Origin: Acidobacteriaceae bacterium | Lineage (GTDB): Bacteria > Acidobacteriota > Terriglobia > Terriglobales > Acidobacteriaceae | Length of the DNA stretch: 54,224 bases | Reading direction: 5' to 3' | NCBI GenBank assembly: GCA_003140235.1 | Contig: PLJN01000148.1 | Span: 1-54,224, forward strand | In this document: positions 35,198 through 43,896 of the stretch, piece by piece | Layout of the letters: the number at the start of each line of letters is the position of its first letter | How positions within the stretch are numbered: position 1 is the stretch's first letter | Translations under genes and position numbers: made by a program | The notes under the pieces: generated by a model | Databases searched by the model: none | What the model was told of the DNA's origin: nothing | The model's input: only the letters and a program-made list of their open reading frames with translations

Positions 35198-36793
35198 CTA
35201 CGGAAGCAGCTTCAGGTCCAGAGAAATCCTGTCCCCCGCCGAGACGTCGATTTTCTCGGTAACGCTGCTGTACAGCGCCAACGTCTCCGCCGACCACGAT
35301 TCACCTGTGCTCCCGATCGTACGAGCGAGAAGCCTGTATTTCCCGGGCGCGACTCCGTGCAGGGTGTAGCTGCCATCGGCGCCGGAAGTGGTGGAACCGG
35401 CCAGGTCAGGGTAGGGACCATCAAAGACCAGGGCAACTCGCATGTTCGCAACTGGGCCTTTCGCATCGCGAACCACTCCGGAAATTTCCGCGCCATCTTT
35501 GCTTAGCTCAACCGTCAGCAGTCCCTGGCCCGGATTGCTCCGCAAATCCAGAATGCCATCGGGAAAGTCTGTTCCCTCCAGGCGAATGGATCTCACATAA
35601 AAGTTCTTCGGCAAGTTGTCCATCCCTACGCGGTAGCGGCCGGGATAGACGCCTGTAACTTTGAAACTGCCGTCGTCAAAGTCAATCTCCGCGTCCGGAG
35701 TGCTACGTGGGGATGGACCCAACAAACTAAGGTCGATGCTGAGGGATTTTTGGTCCCAATCTTTTTCTTTCCATGGAGCGCCGTCTTCGATCTGCAACTG
35801 GCCTCGCACCTCAAAGGGCAGCGAAAGCACCAGGTCAATGTTCTTGATGTCGGAATTAACCAGGTTAATCTCCACGGGAGCGCTAAGCATTTCACGGCCC
35901 AACTTCGAATCTACCCCCTGGGCAAACACGAGATAGTTTCCCGGAGGTACGCGCGAAATCGTAAACGTTCGGTCAGGGTTGACGGGGAAACTGTGCGGCG
36001 CCGGTCCGCCCACCAGTTCCACCGCAAAGGCACGATCGTCCTTGGAAGGGCCGGACACGGTGCCTGTCACGGACAAAACCGGCGACGTTACCGGCTTGAT
36101 TTCGATTCCGCTCGTCTCCTGCCCGGGCCGCACCTGCACCGGCGCAGCGGAATTCGGGCTGGAGGAATTCGGATAGTATGTTGGGGCATAATTGATCTCG
36201 CTCGTGCCATCGCTGCGGACTTCGGGCACCAGCGGTAGCGGAGACGGCACGGCTTTCACCAGATACCGGCCCTCCTGCAGCCCGCCAATGCGAAATTCTC
36301 CGCGATCATCGGTCTGCGCCCGGTAAGGCTGTCCTCCGCCCACGGCTTCCACGTCGATGTTCTCCATGGGAGAACCGCTTGTGTCCAACACACGTCCGGA
36401 GATGACTGCGTCTGGAACTAGGCGCAGGACGTAGTCCTTGACCTGCTCGCCGGGCTTGAGTTCGAGCTGTTTAACGATGTCTCCATGACTGGTCAGCGTT
36501 CCGAAGCCGCGGCGCTCGGCAAAAACCTGGTACGTCCCAGGAACGATCGTGGTAATGGAAAAACGGCCATCAACAGTACTGATAGCACCATACTTGCTGC
36601 GTTTCTGCTGGGTGTAGCTGTCGAGGGTTATGTGAGCGTGGGCCAGAGGCTCGCCCGTCAGGCTGTTCCTGACAATGCCGGAAATGCTGGCTGGCTTGTC
36701 GTCCGCGGGAGGTTTGGTTTGCGAGCGCCCAACCACGCACGCCAGCAGGACGGCCAGAAGGAAATGCAGCCGGAACCTATTTTGATGGTTCAT
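35198..36793 (-). CDS. Secreted carboxypeptidase-regulatory-like (Ig-like beta) domain protein
   Basis: 531 residues, signal peptide about 1-25. At least three to four CarboxypepD_reg-like beta domains: SISGIVRNSLTGEPLAHAHI (about 36-55), VISGRVLDTSGSPMENIDVE, and AEISGVVRDAKGPVANMRVA near the C-terminus, each followed by a G-x-Y-x-L/V strand. Such modules are non-catalytic and appear in acidobacterial surface and TonB-related proteins. It starts inside the previous gene (17-base overlap), with GAGAGGA located within that gene's end, and shares its layout, so the pair is a tandem duplication in one operon. Confidence 0.83.
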   Translation of the reverse strand: MNHQNRFRLHFLLAVLLACVVGRSQTKPPADDKPASISGIVRNSLTGEPLAHAHITLDSYTQQKRSKYGAISTVDGRFSITTIVPGTYQVFAERRGFGTLTSHGDIVKQLELKPGEQVKDYVLRLVPDAVISGRVLDTSGSPMENIDVEAVGGGQPYRAQTDDRGEFRIGGLQEGRYLVKAVPSPLPLVPEVRSDGTSEINYAPTYYPNSSSPNSAAPVQVRPGQETSGIEIKPVTSPVLSVTGTVSGPSKDDRAFAVELVGGPAPHSFPVNPDRTFTISRVPPGNYLVFAQGVDSKLGREMLSAPVEINLVNSDIKNIDLVLSLPFEVRGQLQIEDGAPWKEKDWDQKSLSIDLSLLGPSPRSTPDAEIDFDDGSFKVTGVYPGRYRVGMDNLPKNFYVRSIRLEGTDFPDGILDLRSNPGQGLLTVELSKDGAEISGVVRDAKGPVANMRVALVFDGPYPDLAGSTTSGADGSYTLHGVAPGKYRLLARTIGSTGESWSAETLALYSSVTEKIDVSAGDRISLDLKLLP

Positions 36794-38507
36794 TTTCGTC
36801 CTCTCCCGCCAGTTTCAGGCTTCTGACGGCCTTGTCGCCTTCCCTGATCTCAACAATCTCGCCGTGAGTTCGGGCACGCTGGATCACGTTTTCGATATCG
36901 CTATAGGCCTCAAGAGCCGAAACGGCCAACAGGCGATACTTTCCGGGCGCCAGCCCTTTGAAGCTGTAAGCGCCGTCAGGGGTGACCTCGCTCCATTGCC
37001 ATTCTCGAGAACTTACGACTGCTTCGACTCCTTCCCGGTTTGGCAAGAGAAGCACGCGCGTGAACATGGCGGTCAACGGTTCCTTGCCGCTTTCCACGCG
37101 ACCGGAAATCTGGCCGCCGTTGTTGCTCACGATGATCTTCAGGCTCGCGCCCGACCCGCCCGTGAGATCGACAATGTTGCCGGCAAAGGCGGTTCCCTTG
37201 ATTTCGACGGACTTGATGTATCCGTTTTCCGGCAGCGGTTCGACCTGCACACGATAGTGGTCCGCGAATACGTTCCTGATTCTGAATCCTCCGTCCGCCG
37301 TTGGCTCGGATGTGCCCTCGTTATTGCCGGCAAGCGAAATTCCGGGCGCTCCGATTCCCCCTGCTTCGCTTACGGACACAAGTTTGACGGTCAGGTTCTC
37401 GGCCGGCCCTTCGCCCTGCAGTTGAACTATACCGGTGACTTCGAATCCCAGCGCAAGCGTTAGATTGACACCTTCGATACTGGAATCGGTGAGCGTGACC
37501 TCCGCAACCTGGCTTTGCCATTTCTGTTCACCCATCGTGCAAGTGGCGTAAATCTGGTAAAACCCGGCGCCCAGGTGTCCGTACAAAAACTTGCCGTCCA
37601 GCTTCATCCCCTCAGCGACACCGCGTCCCTCCGACCTACTTTCATTGTTGTAGGAGCGGTCGCTGCCCTGCCGCAAAACGAGCGTCATGTTTAGAGCGCC
37701 TTCTGGAATACCCATCACCTCGCCACCGATATTGAGCACCGGAGTTCGCGCGAGCCGGATTTCCAGGCCGGCCACCTCCAACCCAGGTTTGGCCTCTACC
37801 AGAGTGGCCGTGTTTTTGTCCGTGACACCCGGATAATAGGTCTCAATGTAGCTGCTTTCGGCGGTGCCATCGGTGCGAATTTCCGGAATTCCGCTTACCC
37901 GCATGCCGGTTCCCGTCTTGATGTAATACTTGCCGGGCGCCAGCGCCACGCGAAAATATCCGCGGTCGTCCGTCGCAACCGATCGGGGAAACTGGTCCAT
38001 GAGCGTTTGCGGCGTCAGGGCAATTGCCGTGACCTGAATGCCCATGGCCGCATCGCCGTATTCATCCCGGACAACGCCGGAGATAATGGAACGCGGCGCC
38101 ATCGCCAGGATGAGATCCGCCGGCTTCACGCCCGGCTTTACTTCCAGCAGACTGTTGGCGGTCGCACTCTTCCTGCCATCGGCAACCCTGATGAAACCGC
38201 TGCGCTCCAGCAGAATGAGATAGTTTGCCGGCGGTAATCCCGCAATCGCGAAACGTCCCGCCGCATCGCTCATCGCGCCATAAAGAGCGGTTGGCGTTCG
38301 TTCCTGTCCAATAGCCACCAGTCCGACATGAACACCGGCAAGTGGTTTCCGGGTCAACGAATTCACGACCGTGCCGGCAACGCTGGCAGCATCACTCGCT
38401 TGCACCGCGGAAGAGGGAGGGCGCTCCTGCGCTGCAGGCGTGTCCGGAGACTGGGCCAGCGCACACATACAGAATGCGCATGGAATAAGAATGCCAAGCA
38501 ACTTCAT
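36777..38507 (-). CDS. Secreted carboxypeptidase-regulatory-like (Ig-like beta) domain protein, upstream paralog
   Basis: 576 residues, signal peptide about 1-19 (cleavage near ALAQ). Same architecture as the downstream gene: SVAGTVVNSLTRKPLAGVHV, IISGVVRDEYGDAAMGIQV and GQISGRVESGKEPLTAMFTR mark successive beta-sandwich repeats, with AGLPPANYLILLERSGFIR-type closing strands. No enzymatic residues. Possibly a surface or periplasmic scaffold. It is first in the pair; no Shine-Dalgarno site precedes the ATG, in contrast to its paralog. The broken gene at 34545-35138 may be the third member of the transcript. Confidence 0.83.
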   Translation of the reverse strand: MKLLGILIPCAFCMCALAQSPDTPAAQERPPSSAVQASDAASVAGTVVNSLTRKPLAGVHVGLVAIGQERTPTALYGAMSDAAGRFAIAGLPPANYLILLERSGFIRVADGRKSATANSLLEVKPGVKPADLILAMAPRSIISGVVRDEYGDAAMGIQVTAIALTPQTLMDQFPRSVATDDRGYFRVALAPGKYYIKTGTGMRVSGIPEIRTDGTAESSYIETYYPGVTDKNTATLVEAKPGLEVAGLEIRLARTPVLNIGGEVMGIPEGALNMTLVLRQGSDRSYNNESRSEGRGVAEGMKLDGKFLYGHLGAGFYQIYATCTMGEQKWQSQVAEVTLTDSSIEGVNLTLALGFEVTGIVQLQGEGPAENLTVKLVSVSEAGGIGAPGISLAGNNEGTSEPTADGGFRIRNVFADHYRVQVEPLPENGYIKSVEIKGTAFAGNIVDLTGGSGASLKIIVSNNGGQISGRVESGKEPLTAMFTRVLLLPNREGVEAVVSSREWQWSEVTPDGAYSFKGLAPGKYRLLAVSALEAYSDIENVIQRARTHGEIVEIREGDKAVRSLKLAGEDENEPSK

Positions 38508-38655
38508 AAATGATGAGACAAGCCATCATTGTCTTATTCGCGGCGGCTGAATGCAATGGAAGCAGTGGCCAGAACCGAAACCGGAATTGGCGGTCCCGCA
38601 AATGATTGCTGGATCGAAGGTATTGGTATAGGTCAGGCATGTAAAATACATCTCC

Positions 38656-39684
38656 ATGAATCGCTTGCTCTCCCTGGCGGCCCTTTGTCTTTGTTCCGCG
38701 CTGGCCTTCGCACAATCGACCAGTGGCCTGGATGATCTTGCGAAGAAAGCCGAGGCTGGCAATGCTGAGGCCCAGTTCCAGCTCGGGCGCATGTACGAAG
38801 AGGGCAAATCCGTCCAGCAAGACCTGGAACTGGCGGCGGCCTGGTACAAGAAAGCCGCGGAACGGGGCTATGCGCCGGCGCAGAATGATCTCGGAGTCAT
38901 GTACCGCAACGGCAGTGGTGTGTTCCGGAACAAAGAAGAAGCCGTGCGATGGTTTATGCAAGCCGCACAGCAATGCGATGCTCACGGCGCTTATAACCTG
39001 GGCATTGCGTATTACAACGGCGATGGCGTGGTTTCCGATTCTGGCATGGCGTACGCATGGCTGCTGGTGGCGAAACAATGCGGCAACACGGACGTGCAAT
39101 CAGCCATGGACGTTATCACCACGGAGATCAAGGACCGGCAGCGGCAGAATGGAGAATCAAGGTTCATCCAGTCCCTGCGGCAGATGCCGGGATTCAAGCC
39201 GGAAATCGATCCGCTGCTGAACCAAATGGCGGCGAACGATCCTCCACTCGCGTACGATATTTGTGTTGCTTATGCGGCGCCGGAGGTGGCATGGCGTGAT
39301 GCAGCAAAAGCGCAAACGTGGTGCCAGCGGGCCGTCGCCGGGCACTATAACTCGGGAGCTTACATGGTCCTGGGAAGCCTGGCTGAACAGCGAGGTGATT
39401 TTGCGGAAGCGTTCAAGCTGTACCAGGAATTGGCAAGGTCTGAGCCGCCTTGGGTCGCAGGCCGGCTGGGGAGTCTCTATCTGGCGGGCAAGGGAGTCAG
39501 GCAAGATCCGGCTGCTGCTTATTTCTGGTTCTATTTGGCGGTCGACAAGTATTTCCTGAAAAAGCTACAACCTCAGTTGGATCTCGCCGCGCAACAGATT
39601 TCGGAAAAGGACAGAAAAAGACAGGAAACGAAAGCTGTAGAGTGGCTCCGAGACCGTTCGCGAGGGTTCCCGACTCCGCACTAA
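38656..39684 (+). CDS. Secreted Sel1-repeat protein
   Basis: 342 residues with a signal peptide (about 1-20, ending FAQ). Four or more Sel1-like repeats lie at about 27-150 (AEAQFQLGRMYEEGKSVQQD, APAQNDLGVMYRNGSGVFRN, AHGAYNLGIAYYNGDGVVSD) and further, more diverged ones at 225-300 (NSGAYMVLGSLAEQRGDFAE, LGSLYLAGKGVRQD). Sel1 repeats bind other proteins; exported ones often take part in envelope signalling or secretion. No ribosome-binding site is present; a TAAAAT stretch 8 bases before the ATG could be a -10 element of a leaderless message. Single gene, divergent from the carboxypeptidase-regulatory-like pair. Confidence 0.85.
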   Translation: MNRLLSLAALCLCSALAFAQSTSGLDDLAKKAEAGNAEAQFQLGRMYEEGKSVQQDLELAAAWYKKAAERGYAPAQNDLGVMYRNGSGVFRNKEEAVRWFMQAAQQCDAHGAYNLGIAYYNGDGVVSDSGMAYAWLLVAKQCGNTDVQSAMDVITTEIKDRQRQNGESRFIQSLRQMPGFKPEIDPLLNQMAANDPPLAYDICVAYAAPEVAWRDAAKAQTWCQRAVAGHYNSGAYMVLGSLAEQRGDFAEAFKLYQELARSEPPWVAGRLGSLYLAGKGVRQDPAAAYFWFYLAVDKYFLKKLQPQLDLAAQQISEKDRKRQETKAVEWLRDRSRGFPTPH

Positions 39685-39878
39685 GGGCCTGGAAAGACTT
39701 GCATGGTCCTTGCGGTTCCCCCCTGGGGGATCAAATTCCTGGCGATGTGGAGAGACGAAACCGGCTCTCTTGCCCATGACTGCGTCATTCGCGTCCTTTG
39801 CGATCAGCTGCTTCGAATCGGGTTTCAACCCAGCCAAAAGACCATCATGTAAGCCATTGAAAACGTGAACAATTTAGC

Positions 39879-39894
39879 CGTTGACCGTTGACGG
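39879..39894. repeat. Heptamer tandem repeat CCGTTGA
   Basis: Two exact copies of CCGTTGA followed by a partial third (CGG). A similar A/T-rich heptamer (AATTTAG, 39871-39877) precedes in phase. No inverted partner was found nearby. Confidence 0.6.
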
Positions 39895-39935
39895 TTTCCG
39901 TAGTCTCGCGATACCATCCGCATCCGAAGAAGGCC

Positions 39936-39963
39936 AGTACTTAGTGGTTAGTTTTTAGTATTT
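39936..39963. repeat. Heptamer tandem repeat AGTNNTT, four units
   Basis: AGTACTT, AGTGGTT, AGTTTTT and AGTATTT follow one another without a gap. The unit is constant at AGT..TT and varies only at positions 4 and 5. The same unit recurs about 2.8 kb away in the etfA/etf-QO gap. Confidence 0.75.
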
Positions 39964-40147
39964 GGCAGAATCCAAAGCTAATGTGCCCGGTCTAAACTGT
40001 CAGGGATGCCCCCGGCCGCACACGTCGTGGTTGGAGTGACATTCTGCGGCAATCCGAGGGCGACGTGCTTTGCCGCTTGTGCGTCCAGACAAACCCACTT
40101 AATGTGGCCTCATGGATCAGCATTTGCTGTTCGATCCAGGAGGCAAT

Positions 40148-40912
40148 ATGCGGCGTATTTTACTGGCCATGTGTTTTGTGGGGTCGATCGTTCAGGCGCA
40201 GGATGTGCCGGTCGCTCCATCTCAATCCCCGGCGATAATCCAGCCCGAATCGCCAAAGCAAGCTGCGACTCAGTCAGGAGCGGAACCCGGGCCAGTCATT
40301 GTTGTTCCATCTGGACCGCAACTGCTTCTGCGGGATGGCAGTCCTGTTAAGTCTTTGTCGGCTGTGCCGGCTTTGGTGGTGACGAGCTACGAGCGTCACC
40401 GTCAGATGCGCCGCGATCGGGACGAGGAGTTTGTGGTGTTGCTCTGCAAGCCGTACGGCAGGTGGAAGACGTGTCCGCTTTGGACCCCGGGCGGCACGGA
40501 CGGTGTGGTGCCAGTTTCACTGGAACTGAAAGACGTTGACGGACTCGCACTTCGCTACCGTGAAGGCAAAGATTACGTCAGCCATCCGGACGGGTCGCCT
40601 GTGCACACGGCCAGAGGGCTGGACGTTTTTCGCTTCACAGTCCGCCCGGATAAAGATGCCCGTTTGGGCGCAACCACGCTGGAAGGCAGGCTCACGTATC
40701 AGAGAATTCAGGACGGAAAACTTTCGGCGCCGGAAACAATCGATGTAACCATTCCCGTGATGGTGGTGAAGCACGATACAGAGGTCGTGGAGAGCCACTG
40801 GTCGATTGAGTCGCCGAAACACAACCCGCTTGCGCCGCTCGGAAACGCGGTGCTCTACGTGATCGCGGCGCCTATCTTGCTGCCATTCCTCATCTTGCAG
40901 CATTCACTCTAA
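40148..40912 (+). CDS. Exported protein of unknown function with C-terminal membrane helix
   Basis: 254 residues from the ATG at 40148, which has AGGAGG 4 bases upstream. Signal peptide about 1-17 (ending VQAQ), a Pro/Ser-rich stretch to about 60, a predominantly beta middle region and a C-terminal hydrophobic helix (about 233-252, AVLYVIAAPILLPFLIL). No family recognised. The protein is probably anchored in the inner membrane by its C-terminus with the bulk in the periplasm. Monocistronic, convergent with the ETF:quinone oxidoreductase gene. Confidence 0.7.
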   Translation: MRRILLAMCFVGSIVQAQDVPVAPSQSPAIIQPESPKQAATQSGAEPGPVIVVPSGPQLLLRDGSPVKSLSAVPALVVTSYERHRQMRRDRDEEFVVLLCKPYGRWKTCPLWTPGGTDGVVPVSLELKDVDGLALRYREGKDYVSHPDGSPVHTARGLDVFRFTVRPDKDARLGATTLEGRLTYQRIQDGKLSAPETIDVTIPVMVVKHDTEVVESHWSIESPKHNPLAPLGNAVLYVIAAPILLPFLILQHSL

Positions 40913-40934
40913 CTGCGATTAGCCGGGAAAAACA

Positions 40935-41005
40935 TGAGCCGCGAATTTACGCGAATGATCGCGAATCAAACCGGAACCCGTGTTCTTCGCGTCATTCGCG
41001 GCTCA
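40935..41005. repeat. Inverted repeat with 10-base CGCGAAT units between convergent genes
   Basis: TGAGCCGCGAAT (40935-40946) is exactly mirrored by ATTCGCGGCTCA (40994-41005). The left arm continues as a tandem array: CGCGAAT+TTA, CGCGAAT+GAT, CGCGAAT+CAA. The right arm also contains CGCGTCATTCGCG, so alternative pairings are possible. It sits 22 bases after one stop codon and between two genes that converge, which fits a two-way terminator or 3'-end stabiliser. Confidence 0.8.
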
Positions 41006-41033
41006 GAGATTCTTCGGGCCATAGGGTTCCCTC

Positions 41034-41048
41034 TCCCGCTTTGCGGGA
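41034..41048. terminator. Small GC-rich hairpin downstream of the ETF:quinone oxidoreductase gene
   Basis: TCCCGC-TTT-GCGGGA forms a perfect 6-bp stem with a 3-base loop, 12 bases past the stop of the leftward gene. No U run follows on either strand, so termination by this hairpin alone is uncertain. Confidence 0.35.
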
Positions 41049-41060
41049 TCGGGATGTGAA

Positions 41061-42785
41061 CTACATGCCGTCGTAATTCGGACCACCGCCGCCCTCGGGC
41101 GGAACCCAGGTGATGATTTCGTAGGGGTCCATGATGTCGCAGGTTTTACAGTGGACGCAGTTGGAAGGATTCAGGTGGATCACTTTGCCTTTGGGCGCGT
41201 CTGCGGATTCTTCCATCTCGTAAACGTTCGCTGGGCAGAAATTCTGACACGGGTTGCCGAACTCTGTAACGCAGCGCATGTTGCAGATGTTGGTGTCGGC
41301 AATCACCAGATGTGACGGTTGGTCTTCTTCATGCTTGGTGCCGGAGTGATAGAGGTCGGTCAGTTTGTCGAAGGTCAGCTTGCCGTCGCCTTTGGCTTTG
41401 CCCAGGATTGCGGCGCGGTCGCCACCGTCTGCGGCCAGTTCGTCGAGATGCTTCATCCGAGTGTGGCCGGCTTTGGTGGGATAGACCTCATGCAAGCCGC
41501 GACCGCCGGTCATCTGCTGTAGCGCGGAGTGGAACAGTCCGGAGAGCAAGCCGTGTTCAAATCCCTGATGGAAGTTGCGGGCTTCCCAGAGTTCGTCTTT
41601 GATCCAGCTGGCGTCGACCTTGTGTTTGAAGTCGTGGAGCTTTGCCGCGCTGAAGTTGTTCTCGACCAGCGCTTCAAACGCAGTTTCCGCCGCGAGCATG
41701 CCGCTTTTGATAGCCAGATGAATGCCTTTGAGCCGCTGCGAGTTGAGAAACCCCGCTGAGTCACCGGTGATCATCCAGCCATTGCCGGCAACCGGAGGAA
41801 TGGAAAACCATCCGCCATAGGGAACAGTCTTGGCGCCGTAGCGAATCATCTTTCCGCCGTGAAGGAAGTGGGCGATCAGTGGATGCGTCTTCCACGTCTG
41901 CAACACACGCTGCGGATCAGTGCGCGGGTCGGCGTAATCTAGGCTGATGACGTAACCGAGCGAGACCAGGTTGTCGCGCGAGCCGTACATCCAGGAGCCG
42001 CCGTACTCTTTGGTGGTCAGCGGCCAGCCGAGCGAGAGAATGACTTCGCCTTTCTTGATCCGGCCGGAAGGAACTTCCCACAGCTCTTTCACGCCAATGC
42101 CATAGACCTGCGGATTGCAGTCCTTGTCCAGATTGAAACGGCGAACGAGTTGCTTGGTGAGCGATCCGCGAGCGCCTTCCGCGAGAACCGTGACTTTGGA
42201 CTTTAGGTCATACCCGGGCTCGAAGTTGGATTTCTTCTGGCCTTGCTTGTCCACGCCTTTGTCGTCGGTGCGGACACCGATGACGCGGTCACCGGCGTTA
42301 TCCAACAACAATTCCGATCCGGCAAAACCGGTGAAGACGGTGATGCCGGCCTGTTCGACTTTTTCTCCCAGCCACTTCATGAAACGGTTGATGGAGATGA
42401 TGCAATTGCCGTGGTCCTGCATGGGAGGCGGCATGGCCGGAGCCTGGTAGTACTTCTTTTCCGTCAGGAAATAAAAACTCTCGTGTTCGACCTGGGCTTC
42501 AATAGGAGCTTCGTCGCGCCAACTGGGAAGCAGTTCGTCCATGGAGCGGGGATCAAGCACCGCGCCGGAAAGATTATGCTGGCCGATCTCGCGCGCTTTT
42601 TCGAGAACGTAAATGTTCTCTTTGCTGAGCGGCGCGTCCGGATGGCGGCGATTATGTTTGTCAATCAGCTGCGAAAGACGCAACGCACACGCCATGCCCG
42701 CAGGCCCGCCGCCGACAATAGTGACGTCAGCTTCCATCTGCGGACGCTCGACGCCTTCGATTGGTTTACGGAAGAAGATAGTCAT
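41061..42785 (-). CDS. Electron transfer flavoprotein:ubiquinone oxidoreductase
   Basis: 574 residues, full length for the family. Passes electrons from reduced ETF to the quinone pool at the membrane. FAD-binding Rossmann motif TIVGGGPAGMACALRLSQ near residue 23; membrane-associated quinone-binding region in the middle; C-terminal ferredoxin-like part with the [4Fe-4S] cysteines in CVHCKTC (543, 546, 549) plus an upstream cysteine in the FCPANVYE region. It follows etfB-etfA on the same strand after a 103-base gap, so all three are likely one functional unit. The bases directly before the ATG belong to the heptamer repeat and contain no Shine-Dalgarno site. Confidence 0.95.
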   Translation of the reverse strand: MTIFFRKPIEGVERPQMEADVTIVGGGPAGMACALRLSQLIDKHNRRHPDAPLSKENIYVLEKAREIGQHNLSGAVLDPRSMDELLPSWRDEAPIEAQVEHESFYFLTEKKYYQAPAMPPPMQDHGNCIISINRFMKWLGEKVEQAGITVFTGFAGSELLLDNAGDRVIGVRTDDKGVDKQGQKKSNFEPGYDLKSKVTVLAEGARGSLTKQLVRRFNLDKDCNPQVYGIGVKELWEVPSGRIKKGEVILSLGWPLTTKEYGGSWMYGSRDNLVSLGYVISLDYADPRTDPQRVLQTWKTHPLIAHFLHGGKMIRYGAKTVPYGGWFSIPPVAGNGWMITGDSAGFLNSQRLKGIHLAIKSGMLAAETAFEALVENNFSAAKLHDFKHKVDASWIKDELWEARNFHQGFEHGLLSGLFHSALQQMTGGRGLHEVYPTKAGHTRMKHLDELAADGGDRAAILGKAKGDGKLTFDKLTDLYHSGTKHEEDQPSHLVIADTNICNMRCVTEFGNPCQNFCPANVYEMEESADAPKGKVIHLNPSNCVHCKTCDIMDPYEIITWVPPEGGGGPNYDGM

Positions 42786-42786
42786 T

Positions 42787-42893
42787 AGTACTTAGTATTT
42801 AGTACTTAGCGAGCTGTTCGTCGCCATCACTAAGTCAAAAATAGCACGCGGGAACGCGCCCTGCTAAATACTAACTACTAATTACTAACTACT
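42787..42893. repeat. Inverted heptamer-repeat element in the etfA/etf-QO gap
   Basis: Left arm 42787-42810 is AGTACTT, AGTATTT, AGTACTT, AGC. Right arm 42863-42893 is CTAAATA, CTAACTA, CTAATTA, CTAACTA (the complement unit). Over 24 bases the arms pair at 21 positions, and the three mismatches all fall at the same place of the heptamer, 7 bases apart. The left arm starts 2 bases from the ATG of etf-QO; the right arm contains the TAG stop of etfA (42889-42891). The loop is about 50 bases. Confidence 0.85.
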
Positions 42894-43881
42894 GTGCTTT
42901 TGCCTTCTTCACTTCTTCTGTCAGCGCAGGAACAATGTCGAACAGATTGCCGACCACGCCGAAATCGGCGATTTCAAAAATTGGCGCTTCGGCGTCTTTA
43001 TTAATCGCGATGATGCTTTTCGCGCCTTTCATGCCGACAATGTGTTGGATGGCGCCACTGATGCCGATGGCCAGATACAGCTTGGGAGCGACCGTTTGTC
43101 CCGAACTGCCGATCTGGCGATCCATGGGCAGCCAGCCGGAATCGCATATAGGACGCGATGCGGCGAGCTCGCCGCCGAGCGCGTCCGCCAGAGCTTTGGC
43201 GATTTCGATGTTTTTCTGTTCTTTGATGCCGCGACCGACGGAAACAATGATTTCAGCCTGTGTAAGATCCACTGCCTGCTTGGCTTCTTTGAATGGCTCT
43301 TCGGGCTGTGTGCGGATGGCATTGTCGGCAATCTGCGCGGTCACTGTTTCAACCGGAGCAGCGGACGCGCCGGCTTCGGCTTTGTCTCCGCGGAATGCGC
43401 CGGCCTGAAACGTGACAAAATGTGGCGGATCGCAAGCGAATGAAACGTCCGCGGCGAATTTGCCCTGGAACATCTGCCGCGTGAAGAGCAGCTTGTCACC
43501 GTCTTTGTGAAAGCCAACAGCGTCGCTGATGAGCGTCCGCTTGAGCGCAGAGGCGAGTTGCGGCGCAAAATCGCGCACCTGGTAGGTGTGCGGCATCAGC
43601 ACCAGCTTGGGCTGTTGCGCTTCAATGAATTGCTTCAGCGCGGCCACAGTGCCATCGGGCGTGTAGCTGGCCAGCTTGGGCGATTCAATGGCATGTACTT
43701 TGGCGAGCTTCTTGCCCGCGACTTCCGCGGCAACGCCGGCAATGCCGTAGCCAAAAACCGCGGCTTCGATGGTCCAGCCGGCTTCGGCCGCAATAGCTTG
43801 CGCCGCGGTGACCGTCTCCCAGGAGACGCGATTCAGTTTGCCTTCACGTTGTTCAGCAATAACCAGAATTGTGTTTGCCAT
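42889..43881 (-). CDS. etfA: Electron transfer flavoprotein alpha subunit
   Basis: 330 residues. Binds FAD and, with EtfB, collects electrons from acyl-CoA and other dehydrogenases. C-terminal FAD domain is clear: GSSGQTVAPKLYLAIGISGA and IQHIVGMKGAKSIIAINKD, then DFGVVGNLFDIVPAL. N-terminal domain about 1-190. It starts 15 bases after etfB ends. The etfB-etfA-etfQO order on one strand indicates a complete route for fatty-acid, amino-acid or sarcosine-type oxidation into the respiratory chain, although no acyl-CoA dehydrogenase is in the window. Confidence 0.95.
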   Translation of the reverse strand: MANTILVIAEQREGKLNRVSWETVTAAQAIAAEAGWTIEAAVFGYGIAGVAAEVAGKKLAKVHAIESPKLASYTPDGTVAALKQFIEAQQPKLVLMPHTYQVRDFAPQLASALKRTLISDAVGFHKDGDKLLFTRQMFQGKFAADVSFACDPPHFVTFQAGAFRGDKAEAGASAAPVETVTAQIADNAIRTQPEEPFKEAKQAVDLTQAEIIVSVGRGIKEQKNIEIAKALADALGGELAASRPICDSGWLPMDRQIGSSGQTVAPKLYLAIGISGAIQHIVGMKGAKSIIAINKDAEAPIFEIADFGVVGNLFDIVPALTEEVKKAKAQ

Positions 43882-43896
43882 TGTTTATTTCTTCAC

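Larger units (their letters stand above)
39685..40147. other. Intergenic stretch with two heptamer repeats
   Basis: 463 bases without a supported gene. It holds two period-7 micro-repeats (39879-39894 and 39936-39963, listed separately). From about 39970 to 40147 I see only the ribosome-binding site CCAGGAGGCAAT of the next gene and no convincing promoter. Confidence 0.55.
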
